Positions 49,321-60,034 of a DNA stretch of 64,000 bases are shown here, in pieces (positions within the stretch are counted from its first letter, which is position 1; each line of letters opens with the position of its first letter). Location: the NCBI GenBank assembly GCA_951802195.1, contig OX637637.1, positions 579,766 to 643,765 of the forward strand, written 5' to 3'. Under the pieces are notes generated by a model. It saw only the letters and a program-made list of their open reading frames with translations. It searched no databases and had not been told where the DNA came from. Origin of the DNA: Tausonia pullulans (lineage: Eukaryota > Basidiomycota > Tremellomycetes > Cystofilobasidiales > Mrakiaceae). The translations under genes and the position numbers were made by a program.

Positions 49321-52083
49321 ATGCAGATAGCCCTTGCCCTGGCCAGCGCCGTCCTTGCGGCGGTTACCGCCGAAGCTGGCTACGACATCTCCACCGGGAC
49401 CGTCCTGTCCACCGAAGCATCCCCTTCCCTTGCCACCGCCTTCGCTGAGAAGGACGCCCACATCGCAAGCGTCACCCACCGCCCTCAAGGAAGCGCCCTT
49501 CCATCGGACGATAAGGAGGATCAGGAGGAGGATACCTGGAAGTGCGACCTGCTCGCCTGGGTCAGGGCTCCCGACCTCTCGCCAGCGGCCGTGTTCCCAA
49601 CCGAGGCGAGACTGTCCGCCAACGGATCGGACTGCTCAGACATCGTCAAATGAGAGGTCGGCCTCAGACTTAAGGAGAGGGGATATGTTCGTCTCCAGTG
49701 AGTGTTGGCAGTGCAGGAGCCATCAGCAGATCGAAGGACCGACGGGTTGGAGGTGATTCGAACGGGGTTTCCTTCCACCCACCCTCCAGCGCCCTCGACG
49801 TGGAGTTCCCCTCCAAGCCGGTATGGAACAACACGGATGAGGATAATTGGATGGACCAACATTCCCACCACAGTTAAATCCAGGCGCCGTTCTACGATGA
49901 CGATGGAGACGACGGCTATGTAAAGATGATGAACGGATATTGTAGGTGGACTTCACGAGTCCGGCTGCTCCCTCAATGACCTCCTTGTGACGAAGCTCCC
50001 ATCCTCCACTGCCAGACGACATGCTCAACAATGAGGTCTGTGTTCATCATAGCCTTGATTCCTCGCCTAGTCTCGGTCTGACCTTGTGGGGCCTCCTTGC
50101 CAGACCTTCTGGGAGATCTATTCGTCGGAGCGGGTTGTCTATGACGCGAAATACGAACTCGCTACTGCTGATGGTGAGTTTCAGATCGACCTTTGGCGAT
50201 ACTTGATTATATCTTTGAGTATTGAGACAAGATCTTCCCATTGCTCTCTAGGCTCGAACTCCATCCCACTCGAGGCGATCCGGGCCTTCTCTGTCCATGT
50301 CCCAAACACTCAGGTCAGCAGCTTGCTGCTCATTCTCGCTCATGCCTGATTCATTACAACTTACCATACTACCCGCCCCTCTGCTCCTTAGTTCCCACCC
50401 ATCGCTGTTGATGATTGCGGGGTCGACTATGAAAACGCAGAGAAGCCGGCGAGTTTCTCGTTCTGGATGCATCAACAGAGATCATGGCTGAAAAACACAT
50501 TCGCAATGTAGATGGCCTCGGCTGAGACCAGAATGGGTTACTACTTCGCTCTCACTCTCAGGAACGGCTCCATAATCGAGCGACCTGCCGGCCGGGCTGG
50601 TTTTCTCCCCACGTCCGACCTCGATATCTCGTCTGTCAAGGCATCCGGTAATTGGGAGGAGACTACCATCTCTCTTTTCAACCCTCGCGACCAGAACCGG
50701 TCAAGCAACGACTTGTCCTGAGGCCCCTTAGCAACCGATGTACCAAAATGCGTGCGTGTCAGGGATTCCTATTGTCCATCGATCCTGGCCGTACTGATTG
50801 ATCCTGATGTTTGACTTTCTTATCGTCTTTCAGGAGGACACCGAATCACGAGCCGACTTCAGTCTTAGCGTGATACTCCCTGATGGCGACGTCTTTCTTC
50901 AAGGTGCGCTTGTGTTTTCGAAGACTATCGAACAAAAACTCAAGTCTAGAATGACTGATGGGCATCTCCTCCGGTCGAGCCATCAGGCCAAAATGTAACC
51001 CTGAACATCACCATCAGCCGGGCTGGAAACGGGTCCGAAGTCCCTGCCTTCCTGATGGTCAAGCGCGCCCTCAATATAGTCCCTACCTGGGCGCTCTCCT
51101 TCGCCAGATCCGCCGAGGAAAGTGCAAACCTTACCACCTCTGTCCCCAGAATTCAACTCTACCATCCTTATTTTGAAAGGCTGCTGCGTGTCACTCCTAT
51201 CGAGGTTCACGAGGAGCGCCGCCGCCACCGCCGTCATCCTGAATCCCCCTTGTGGCGCGACCGCTACGGCCGGCTCTGGGACAGGTCAAACGCCCTTCGG
51301 ATCCCTCTCCTGAGAATCCCAGACGAATCGCAGTCTATCTCCGTTGAATTCCAAGTGTGAGCCCTTCAGGTTTACTCCGCACTTCAAATCTGCTGAACCT
51401 GAGGCTGATGGATCCTATGAATGTTCAGCCCTGCGGACAGACTTCCGTCCTTTAACACCACCTTCCAGCAGCTCGTGTCGGCTCTCGAGTTCAGCGTCGA
51501 GACGCGCTTTCTCTGTGAGAAGGAGGAGAGGAAGAGTCATCGCGACTCCACCCCGACACCTGATCGTCTTGAGGACACGTCGGACGACGAGGAGAATCAG
51601 CTTGGCGAGGACAACGAGTGGACTCCCTTCAGTCTCTTTGAGGAGGAAGAGTCGGACGAGAACGGTCTGGATGAGTCTATGGCTGCCCAACTTCACTCCG
51701 GCAACGTCTCCATCACCGTCGTCCCCTCTACGCTCTCTCCTGCGGGATCGTTCCCTGTTCACTACACATCGGCGGCGGCGCTTGCCCCCCTCCTCCTCGC
51801 CAATACTCAGACCACCCTTGCCGCGGAGGGGACATTCCCCCACGTCGGTTCAGAGTTAATGGAGGAGATTGGAGAGGAGGTCCGCCAGTTGCGCTACAGG
51901 CATATATGGGGATATTCCTCGATCGAGTTCGGTTACGCCGAGCATAGACTCATGATGTTCGGGTTGTCACCGATCGGCGGGCAACACCATGCGGCGAGTC
52001 TGTGGCAGCGCAAGATGTACAAGGAGGCGCAAGCGGCGCGGCAGAAGACGTCCGCGGTGGAAGGCTTTGTTGTCCAGGCCTGA
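49321..52083 (+). CDS. Orphan secreted protein, many small exons, possibly decaying
   Basis: Starts MQIALALASAVLAAVTAEAG, a clear signal peptide. Exons I can place read: TEASPSLATAFAEKD; ECWQCRSHQQIEGPTGW; ALDVEFPSKP; APFYDDDGDDGYVKMMNGY; DMLNNE; VGPPCQTFWEIYSSERVVYD; NSIPLEAIRAFSVHVPNTQ; FPPIAVDDCG; MASAETRMGYYFALTLRNGS; EDTESRADFSLSVILPDGDV; NVTLNITISRAGNGSE; and a final exon from QLVSALEFSVETRFLC to AVEGFVVQA. Two in-frame stops, TAG at about 50509 and TGA at about 50719, fall in otherwise good coding sequence. An intron of 91 nt would remove the first. The second sits between coding sequence and an in-phase GTGCGT donor. The gene is either pseudogenised or needs unusual splicing. No family recognised. 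Confidence 0.5.
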
Positions 52084-52699
52084 CCTGGGAATGGAGGAGA
52101 AGACCATTTCAATATTTGCGTAGCGGAAGGTCCTTGGTATTACTATGCTATCAAGGATAATGTGGCTCAAGAGATCTGCGAGGAAGGCACAAACATTGCA
52201 TCGGTCAATAGGTCAGCGTGATCGAGCCATCTTTATTGCGAACTGACAAATAAGTGGTATATTATACACAAACCGATTCGGCCGGACGGAACGAGGCCCG
52301 CTCAGGGCTCAGCAACAGACAGTTTGTCGGCTTATCTGTGACTTCCATCGCCTTGCCTCAACTCGTCTCTCACAAAAGCATGTTCTCTAGGAACTCTCAA
52401 GCCAGGCCCCGACTTCCTTCTCCATCACACTATGTTGCCTCTCTCTGCTCGCCCCTCGTCTGCCTCGCCCATTCCAGGCCGTCGCTCGCACCGGAACTTG
52501 ATCGGTAAGACGCGTTGATTATTGGAGCTTTCTCTCCGTTTAAACTGAGCTCCCTCTCTTGTCTCCTTCACGGGTGCCCTCTTGATATGGTCCAGATTAG
52601 CTTCTGCTGCTTCCTCCCCCTTGCCAGGCTATGGAGCTGCCGATTCGGCCGACCCCTCTCGAGCGCCTTTGCCGTCGATTCCATCCATGAGAAGCGGTA
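52084..52699. other. Intergenic 3' region
   Basis: About 600 bp after the secreted orphan; no gene recognised. Confidence 0.4.
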
Positions 52700-53350
52700 T
52701 GTCAGGATCTCACAGATGCACCACTTACGTTCTGTGCCTATGTGGTTGTCAGAACCTCGCAGACCCGCCACCTCGGCCCCGCGCCTGTGAAGTGTTGCCC
52801 TTGCTTGCTCGGCTTCTATGTCCTCGGCCTCTCTTCCGCTAGACTGTTCCATATATTTTTTTCTCACCTCAGCCCATAAACGCTCAGTTTGTCATAAACT
52901 TTTGTTCTGCACTCTGACTATCATTTAGACTTGGACAAACTTGCCCCAGTGTCAGGATCTCGCGGACTTGCTACCTTGTTTCTGCGCCTAGCTAACTCTG
53001 TGCCTGTGAAGCCTCCTCCTTGCTTGCTCCGCATTTCCTCATCTTCGAACATTCTTTCACCACAATGGCTCACGCTCCTTGTCTCATTACTCTTTCCTCT
53101 CTTTCTATTCGTCATCTGTCCAACACCCTTTGTGTTCTCGCGCTTCTCATCCCTTCCCTTGTTCTTACCCCTGGTCCATAGAACGCTCAGTTCATCGTAG
53201 ATGTTGTTCTGCACTCTGACTATCATTTGGACCCGACAAACCCGCCCGAGACCCTTAAGTGACCCCGTGTCACCTCCACCACTTCAGTTTCACTCCATCA
53301 CCCGCCACCGCTCTCAATCCACTCAGACACCAACGCTCCCCTCCCCATCC
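52700..53350 (+). mobile_element. Compound of two LTR copies, the second abutting a truncated first
   Basis: A first copy starts TGTCAGGATCTCAC at 52700 and is interrupted after GACAAACTTGCCCCAG at 52949. A second copy, starting TGTCAGGATCTCGCGG at 52950, begins exactly there. The second runs through GTTGTTCTGCACTCTGACTA to about 53310 and then diverges. From about 52860 to 53310 it is nearly identical, in reverse complement, to 56790-56340. Confidence 0.7.
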
Positions 53351-53447
53351 ACTTGCTATCTCTCATAGGGTTACGTCGTTCTCTACGTTTAACTCATGAC
53401 TTAAATACAAAAAAAAAAAGTCGGGTTCCCACTAGACGATAAACTGA

Positions 53448-54951
53448 TTACAATTTCGCTCTCACTTCCTCTCCCTCCTCTTCCTTCTCCGCTTTATTCT
53501 TCTTCTCCCACCTCACCCACTCCTTCAACACGACCGCCAATCTCTCCACCTCCTCTCTCGTATTACCGGCATGCAAACATACTCTCACTCTCGCTTCGTG
53601 CTTCGGTACAGTGGGGTACGAAATGGGGCGAATGAGAAACCCCTGGGTGCGAAGATAGGCGGAGAGGACGCGTGGGTTCGGGGTTAGGAGGGGGATGATG
53701 GGTGAGGTGGTGGGCATGCGGGTGGGGGAGGTGTGTGGGGTGGAGAGGAGGGAGGAGGGGAAGGAGATGGGGGAAGAGGTTGAAGATAGGAAGGAGGAAA
53801 GATGGGAAAGAAGGAGGGAAGAGAGGGCGTGCACATGCGAAGCTCGCTGTGAAGAATTCAATTAAGTCGGATTATGAGCATTTCTTGATTGATTTAGAAA
53901 AGAGATAAGGCTCACCTCATCACCGTGGCCTTCTTGAAGCATCTCGAGCGCTTTCGATACTGCCAACGCACTCATGTGAGTCATGGTAGTCGAGTAGATC
54001 AAGGGTCGGGCGTAGTTAATCAAGTGTGATCGAATCAGGGGGTTGCAGAGCACCGCCGCTGCAGGGAATCGACTTCAGAGAGGGCTTAGTCTCGCGAGTC
54101 GGAGGATGAAGACTCACCTCCACTCGAGGCCATTGATTTGCCAAAGGTGTGCACGCGCACTTCGATGCGGTCTTCTAGTCCGAGAGCCGAAACGACTCCT
54201 CGCCCTTGAGGGCCATAGAGACCAGTGGAATGAGCCTGTTGGCCGAAGAAGCTTCAGTACGATCACCACGCGCTGAAAATTATCAGAAGCGTACCTCGTC
54301 CACGACCAAGAGACCGTTCCCTCTTGGCAAGAGTTCCTCAACCGTCTCGACGATACTCTCCAACGGCGCCAAATCCCCGTCCATAGAATACAGCGTCTCA
54401 GCCGTAACCCAGACAGAGCAAACTCCATTTCTAACCCCTTCTTCCGCCTCGACAAGCTCGGATAAAATTCTTTCTAGATCGTTTACGTCATTGTGCTTGA
54501 AACTTCGACGATGCGCCTTCGGGACCCGAGACCCCCTCATTCCATCGTGCGTCGACGCGTGGATCAATTCGTCGTAGATTATGAAATCCCGCGCGTCGGG
54601 CAGGGACGACCAGACGCCCACGTTCGCGTCGAATCCGCTATTAAAGAGCAGAGCCGAGTCGGCGCGGAAAAAAGCCGCAAGTTGTTGCTCCAATCCGAGG
54701 TGGAGGTCGGAGTTTCCGTCCAGTAGCCTCGAGCTCGGGGGGCCGTACGGACTTGGGGAGAGTTTCGTTAGGGCGTTGAGGAATTTCGTACGGAGGAGAG
54801 GAGACTGGGCGAAGGAGAGATAGTCGTTGGAGGAGAAATCGACGAGCGGCTGGGGAGAGCTGGCATCGATGGTTGGGGTGAGGGTGCGAAGGATCTGTCG
54901 CTCGGCACGGGACTCGAGAGAGCGCTTGATTCGGGTGTGAAGGGCTGACAT
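53448..54951 (-). CDS. 8-amino-7-oxononanoate synthase (KAPA synthase), biotin synthesis
   Basis: PLP enzyme that condenses pimeloyl thioester with alanine, the first committed step of biotin synthesis (BioF/Bio6 type, alpha-oxoamine synthase family). It starts MSALHTRIKRSLESRAERQI. Motifs are FSSNDYLSFAQSP, PYGPPSSRLLDGNSDLHLGL, DSALLFNSGFDANVGVWSSL, YDELIHASTHDGMRGS and FKHNDVNDLE. The PLP-site Asp region LLVVDE is followed, after an intron, by an exon with HTFGKSMASSG. The Lys there is the Schiff-base residue. Then come NYARPLIYSTTMTHMSALAV and the C-terminal domain (VRVCLHAGNTREEVERL). The last three residues are AKL, a PTS1 peroxisomal signal, in keeping with reports that fungal KAPA synthase acts in peroxisomes. 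Three introns. It is enclosed by inverted LTR compounds on both sides. Confidence 0.9.
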
Positions 54952-56270
54952 TTGGGTTCCTAGCAGGGAAGTATGCGATCAGTACACGCCACGGGTTGGT
55001 GGTACCTTGGTGGGGAGCAAGACCCAAAGAGCTCCAGCTGGATCCAAAGCTCTGCCTTCGCAGAAAGGCGCGAGGCAATCCCTCACCATCTTGGATGCCT
55101 TGGCAGCGTTCGCACCAGTCCAGAGTGCCGCTCCATTTGTCCTTGAGCAGGAACGGTCGGGGCTCCTCCACGACCCGGTAGTCTAAAGTCTCCGTCTGAT
55201 CCCTTACCCCCACCGGAGCTGCATAGAACAGGCCAGGACGAATCCTACTTACGTTTCTATACTCTAGATGGGATCGAGCCACTGCGGTCCTGGTGCGTCT
55301 TCCCAAGTTCAAGGATAAGAGGTCGCGGTTCGTGGATGGTTCGCTCGGGATTCGAGCTGGCGCGGCTGGCGACGAAAAGTGTAATAAATAAGCGGCGGGT
55401 CCTAACCAATAGAGTTTTTGTAATGCTCGCCTATGCTGCTTCGACTAATGCGCTTCTGTGGGCCAATTCGGCGTCTCCCCAACACAAACGAGCCGCACGA
55501 GGTCCGAGCGCAAAAGTCGTCTCCGCACGATTCCTGGTCATTCTTGGGATCAGATACACAAACCATCGACGGAGTTCAACGGAGAAACCGCTTGCGTATT
55601 CCCTGTTTGCTCTTGCGCCGGGGCTGCGAACCCCGGGCGGGCAGCCATCCGTTTATTTACTAACCGGGCTCTTCATCAACAACACGCTTGTTCAAGGACG
55701 AGGCGTCCATGATACTGCTCTCGCGCTGGCTTGAGTCTTGGTTGCCAGTATGGCCCCCCTTCAGTGCCACTCTCGGCCCTGCTCAAGGCGTTCCGATCCT
55801 TCCAGACCTCACTCAAGTCAGCAGCGCCTCGACGCTGGACGTGGACGATGTCGTTCGGACTTCCCGCAAGTCATTCGGGACGACCTGGTGCTCACCATGA
55901 CCAGCAAAAACCGATCCCGTCTGATCACCAAACTAACCGACGTGAATCGAACCCCTGCTCTGTCCTTGTCGTAGTGCCAATGAGTCACTATTCCCTCCTC
56001 CTCTCATTCAGCTCACAGAAATAGCCCCGGAGCACTCTCTCTCGTCGAATCGGTCGGCGCATGGAAATCGGATCCTGCGCGAGAGGTGACAATGTGGACG
56101 CGAGAGCGTGCTTGTGATATATGCCAGCTGTGCCGACAAAGTGACGGGACAGACGGCCGAGGTCAACAAACAAGAGCAGTGCGTTCTAAGTCTTGCTTTT
56201 ACTAGCTAGTCTTCGCTAAGTGTGCTGGTGGTAGGTAGATGCTTCATCCTCCATGGGCCGTTTGGAGGGG
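54952..56270. other. Intergenic, 1.3 kb
   Basis: Upstream of the KAPA synthase gene. Open frames on both strands, none with a recognisable domain. A TTCGATTC-type motif near 55935 (minus strand) resembles a tRNA T-loop, but no cloverleaf folds around it. Confidence 0.4.
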
Positions 56271-56921
56271 TGTTAAAATTGGCCCAAGGGTAGATGGCAG
56301 AGAAGGTTGGGCGAGGAGAGGGACGTTGGCGACGAAGTGTACTGGGAGCGGTGGCGGGTGATGGAGTGAAACTGAAGTGGTGGAGGTGACACGGGGTCAC
56401 TTAAGGGTCTCGGGCGGGTTTGTCGGGTCCAAATGATAGTCAGAGTGCAGAACAACATCTACGATGAACTGAGCGTTCTATGGACCAGGGGTAAGAACAA
56501 GGGAAGGGATGAGAAGCGCGAGAACACAAAGGGTGTTGGACAGATGACGAATAGAAAGAGAGGAAAGAGTAATGAGACAAGGAGCGTGAGCCATTGTGGT
56601 GAAAGAATGTTCGAAGATGAGGAAATGCGGAGCAAGCAAGGAGGAGGCTTCACAGGCACAGAGTTAGCTAGGCGCAGAAACAAGGTAGCAAGTCCGCGAG
56701 ATCCTGACACTGGGGCAGGTTTGTCCAAGTCTAAATGATAGTCAGAGTGCAGAACAAAAGTTTGTGACAAACTGGACGTTCGATAGACGGAGGTGGGAAC
56801 AAAGGAGAGGATGATCAGGGTTAAAAACGAAGAGTGCGGGACAATGTGGCGGAAGAAGGGACCAAGGGAGAGATACTTCACAGGCGCGGAGCCGAAATGG
56901 CGAATCCGGGAGATACTGACA
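56271..56921 (-). mobile_element. Compound of two LTR copies, minus orientation
   Basis: Inner copy 56271-56709: on the plus strand it begins TGTTAAAATTGGCCCAAGG and ends GAGATCCTGACA. A truncated second copy follows, from CTGGGGCAGGTTTGTCC to a second head ending AGATACTGACA at 56921. This is the mirror image of the 52700-53350 compound, with the same internal junction. Confidence 0.7.
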
Positions 56922-57515
56922 CCCCTCTTACCACTTTATTTCGCTTCCTTAGTTGCTTTGATTCGATGTTCGATCGACAGTCTACCCAAAGCGCATTCGA
57001 AGTCCTTCTTGCAAAGTGCTCCAGCCCTTGCGTCCCGAGCTGTTTCGAAGCGGTGGGGACGCCTGGATTTCATCCGCCCCATCCGACGTGTTCTTCTGTG
57101 CAATGCTCCCACCAATGTCGGACGCGCTGTTGCGCCCGTTTGGCGGCTTAGACTCCCTCTATCTGCACCCGTTCATCATGAGCGCGTGCGTCCCCTGTCT
57201 GCCTCCTTCCGTCTCGCTTGCCATCGGAGGTGCCTCCACTTAACGGATACAGGGTGGAAGGTGTCAGGCGCATTTTCTGCAGCACTCTTTGAATCTTCAT
57301 TCCCTCTTCCCTCTTTGGCAGTCTCTTTCGCGATGAGTGAAGACGTATCATGTTTTGGCAAGAAGGTCATCAGAGTTGATCAGAGGAAGGAAGATCGAGC
57401 CGAGAAAGCGGGCGATGGTTGATTTGCCTTCACTTATGACCCTGCGTGCGGGCAGTGAACTCGGACGGAGACGTCGCCTGTGCAAGAGGAGGAGGGATGT
57501 CGGACACAGCGATAT
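56922..57515. other. Intergenic, about 600 bp
   Basis: A short open stretch at about 57105-57180 on the plus strand (MSDALLRPFGGLDSLYLHPF) ends at a GTGCGT donor-like site and might be a first exon. No convincing continuation was found. Confidence 0.3.
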
Positions 57516-58212
57516 TTATGAGACACCCAGGTGGGAAACCTTTGGCAAGAGGTCGTCCTGAGAGTCACAGAGCAAAAATGGAGTCAGCGCGTGGCAGAAT
57601 AGACCGATGTGCGCGACGAGAGCAGAGGGTGGGAACGAGCGCATACCTTCGACCTGGCAGAGCCGGCCATAGGCGTTAACGACTCTGCCTTCGAGCACGT
57701 CTTCATCTTGTAGACGATACTGTTTCTAACATGGGTGAATCAGTATCATGGGGCGAAAGACAGATAAGCAGGTCCCGACGCACCCTCTCAGCATCCTCAG
57801 CGTCCCACTCGTCCACCACCTGGATCACAAACTCCGGAAGCTCCTCGGGCTTGGCGACATCCCTGACCCAGTAAAGCACGCCGAGGTCCATCTCCTTGAG
57901 CTCTCCGCCCCACCCTGGAGTCCCTCCTGCTCGCGCCTTCGCGTCCGCCGTTGCGTAGTCACCTCCTCTTTTCTCCATATCTACCTGGAGGAGCGCGAGA
58001 TGCTCCGCCAGGGTCTGCATCGGCCAGCCAGCACGCGATCTCGGCCGCATGTGCTCGCTCGGGTCGCGGTTGGAGGCGATCCACTCGGGGTTGAGCAGCA
58101 TCTCAGCCTTCTGTATGACGCCGTGGATGGACAACCAGAAAACGCGCGGGTGGGACGGGTCGCCGTAGCAAGGTTCAAAGAAGGGGATCAGGCGGTGCGT
58201 GATGGAGGGCAT
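57516..58212 (-). CDS. Hypothetical protein, about 180 aa, unrecognised
   Basis: Starts MPSITHRLIPFFEPCYGDPS at 58212. One long exon includes VFWLSIHGVIQKAEMLLNPE, WPMQTLAEHLALLQVDMEKR, ELKEMDLGVLYWVRDVAKPE and EFVIQVVDEWDAEDAER. After an intron at about 57786-57720 it continues KQYRLQDEDVLEGRVVNAYG. A second intron (about 57650-57560) leads to DDLLPKVSHLGVS and a TAA at 57516. The exon joins are in phase, and the protein is rich in Glu, Trp and Leu with no signal peptide or membrane segment. It looks like a genuine small soluble protein, but I do not know its family. Confidence 0.6.
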
Positions 58213-58574
58213 TGCGCGGAAAAGGAGGTAGAGATGGGCGTCAGTGAGGACTGGAGGAGAAGGTTCTGGGGAAGGTCACCTGTCACCGAGCTCCGATAGG
58301 CAGAGCATCCAGTCCCCAGCCAACTGACCGCCAGCCGACCGCTAACCGACCGCTCTCAATCTTGTCCCCATTTCGCTTGATCCTCTTGGCAGTGTGCTCC
58401 CTGTCCTCGCGCTCTCGCTCTGGCTGACAGGCGCCGACCCCCTCCCACCGGCGTCCCTGCCACGCGCTGGACGTCGCCGCTCATCTCGATCCTCCGGCCC
58501 ACGCGGCAACATCGCCCCCTCTAACGACAGCGGCTCCTTGGAAGCAGTCAGTGGCCGTTCGTAACGAGGCGCTC
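58213..58574. other. Short intergenic region
   Basis: About 360 bp with the presumed promoter of the hypothetical gene and the left boundary of the duplicated block. Confidence 0.4.
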
Positions 58575-59105
58575 TTGCATGTCCTGCCCCCTCGCGGCGG
58601 AATACACTGTTATCGAGACCTCCATCGGCAAGCTCAACCAACTTGAGCGCTTCGTGACCAATATTGGGCAGGTTTGTCAATGCATCCGTTCACTGCATTC
58701 AGTCAAGCGTAACGATGGAGACTAAAGAATCCGGTTTTGTCTATCGCAGAACGACACCGTCGACTGGGTGGTAGACGTTCCCGTAAACATCACCTAGTCC
58801 GGAAACAATCACTTTCTTTCTTTCACATTTCTTCTACTGACATCCTGTGGTCGACGCATCCATTTTTCAGCGAGCTCGTCTACGAGCAACTCGGCGCCAC
58901 GCTGTCGCAGTTCATGACCACGGTCCCTCCCACTGATAACGCCGACTGCGACCAGTCGCTCCTTAAGTTGCCGTTCTCGGCCGCTTCAATGTCCAACGCA
59001 ACCGGTCTTATCGGTACGCCCAACGTCACCTCGACCACAACCGCCTCATACGGCTACTCGGGAGCCCTCGCGCTCATGGCGGCGGGAGTTGCCGTGCTCT
59101 TTTGA
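58575..59105 (+). pseudogene. Truncated inverted copy of the GPI-protein gene at 47.4-48.4 kb
   Basis: Begins with diverged sequence equivalent to YTVIETPLGKL (58609-58640) but then jumps straight to LERFVTNIGQ, so the exons for NVTFHNQ through NNRTL are missing. From about 58735 onward it is nearly base-identical to the parent, through introns, the last exon (78 residues from SELVYEQLGATLSQ to GVAVLF unchanged) and the 3' flank to about 59190. No signal peptide start was found, so it is probably not expressed as a secreted protein. Confidence 0.75.
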
Positions 59106-59223
59106 ACGCATGACCGCCTCGACTCGTCAGATGGATGGCGGGTATTGAGGGTTAGGGAGTGAGCAATTATATTTCGTTAGCTGGGACGCGTACAAAAGGT
59201 CAAATTAGAAAGCAGTGGCGTTG

Positions 59224-59600
59224 GCCCTGGGGTCTACTAAAGTGTGGGGCGGGGGGATGTGAATGGGGCCAGTTTGGCGAAGAGCGGCCGATTGGCGGCC
59301 TTGAAGCGGGCCAGAGCGATGTCCAGGCGAGCGAGAGCGGAGATGAGAACAGAATGCAGGATTGAAGAGGAAAGGAAGAATGCATGAGCATCAAGAGGGG
59401 AGATCAGGAGGAAACTGAGCCGCTGACATATCATCATGACCTGGGAGCTAATGACTGTCAGCGAGGTAAGGACAGCGTCAGCATTGGCACTTTTGGGGGA
59501 ACGAAAGCCTCACCTATGGAACGATCATCAAACTCGCTCCATCGGCCTGAACCGTCGTTGCCCTCACCGTTCTCCGACTTGTGTGGGGCGTCGTATCTAG
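59224..59600 (-). pseudogene. Fragment of the orphan 2 membrane-protein gene
   Basis: On the minus strand it reads KSENGEGNDGSGRWSEFDD, an intron-like gap, then MICQRLSFLLISPLDAHAFF and LISALARLDIALARFKAANR. This parallels KSENGAGNEVSGRWSEFYE and the LICQRFSLLRVSPLDAQAFF block of the gene at 44510-46622. Order and orientation relative to the GPI copy match the parent locus, inverted. The fragment ends at the 5' end of an LTR at 59609. Confidence 0.75.
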
Positions 59601-59608
59601 CAATCCAG

Positions 59609-60034
59609 ATGTCAGGATCTCGCGGACTTGCTACCTCGACCCTGCGCCTGGCCAACGCGGCGCCAGTGTAGCCTTTCCCTTGCTTGATCAGCATTCCCAT
59701 TTCTTTTTCCCTTTGTTGCCTCATCTGTCCCACACTCTTTGCTTTCTAAACTTTCTCATTACTCCCTTATTCTCATTACTCCCTTATTCTCATCACTCCC
59801 TAGTTCTCACCACTGGTCCATAAAACGCTCAGTTCATCTTAGATTTTGTTCTGCACTCTGACTATCATTTGAACCCGACAAATCTGCCCAAGACCTTGAA
59901 GCGACCCCGTGTCACCTCCAGCTCTGCAATTTCCACTCTGTCACCCGCCGCTGCTCTCAACAATCCACTCAGTCACCAACGTTTCCCTACTCACCCATCC
60001 TCCTTTGCCCTTGACCCTTGGGCCAATCAAAACA
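59609..60034 (+). mobile_element. Solo LTR without target duplication
   Basis: Starts TGTCAGGATCTCGCGG and ends GGGCCAATCAAAACA (TG...CA), 426 bp. Flanking pentamers (CCAGA before, TCGGG after) do not match, unlike the copy at 34161. Its left end coincides with the end of the duplicated block. Confidence 0.75.

Noticed and set aside
52921-53226. 101-codon open frame found almost identically at 56433-56738, suggesting a small protein family
   Set aside because: The frame lies inside the LTR, antisense to its likely transcription, and is shared only because the two LTR copies are nearly identical.
55900-56000. Possible tRNA on the minus strand (T-loop-like GGTTCGATTC and a box A-like TAGTGACTCATTGG)
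   Set aside because: The spacing between D-arm and T-loop is too short, the T-stem does not pair, and no acceptor stem can be formed.
24380-60034. Dispersed repeats as MITEs or SINEs
   Set aside because: No terminal inverted repeats or A-tail. TG...CA ends with a 5-bp duplication at 34161-34548 identify LTRs instead.
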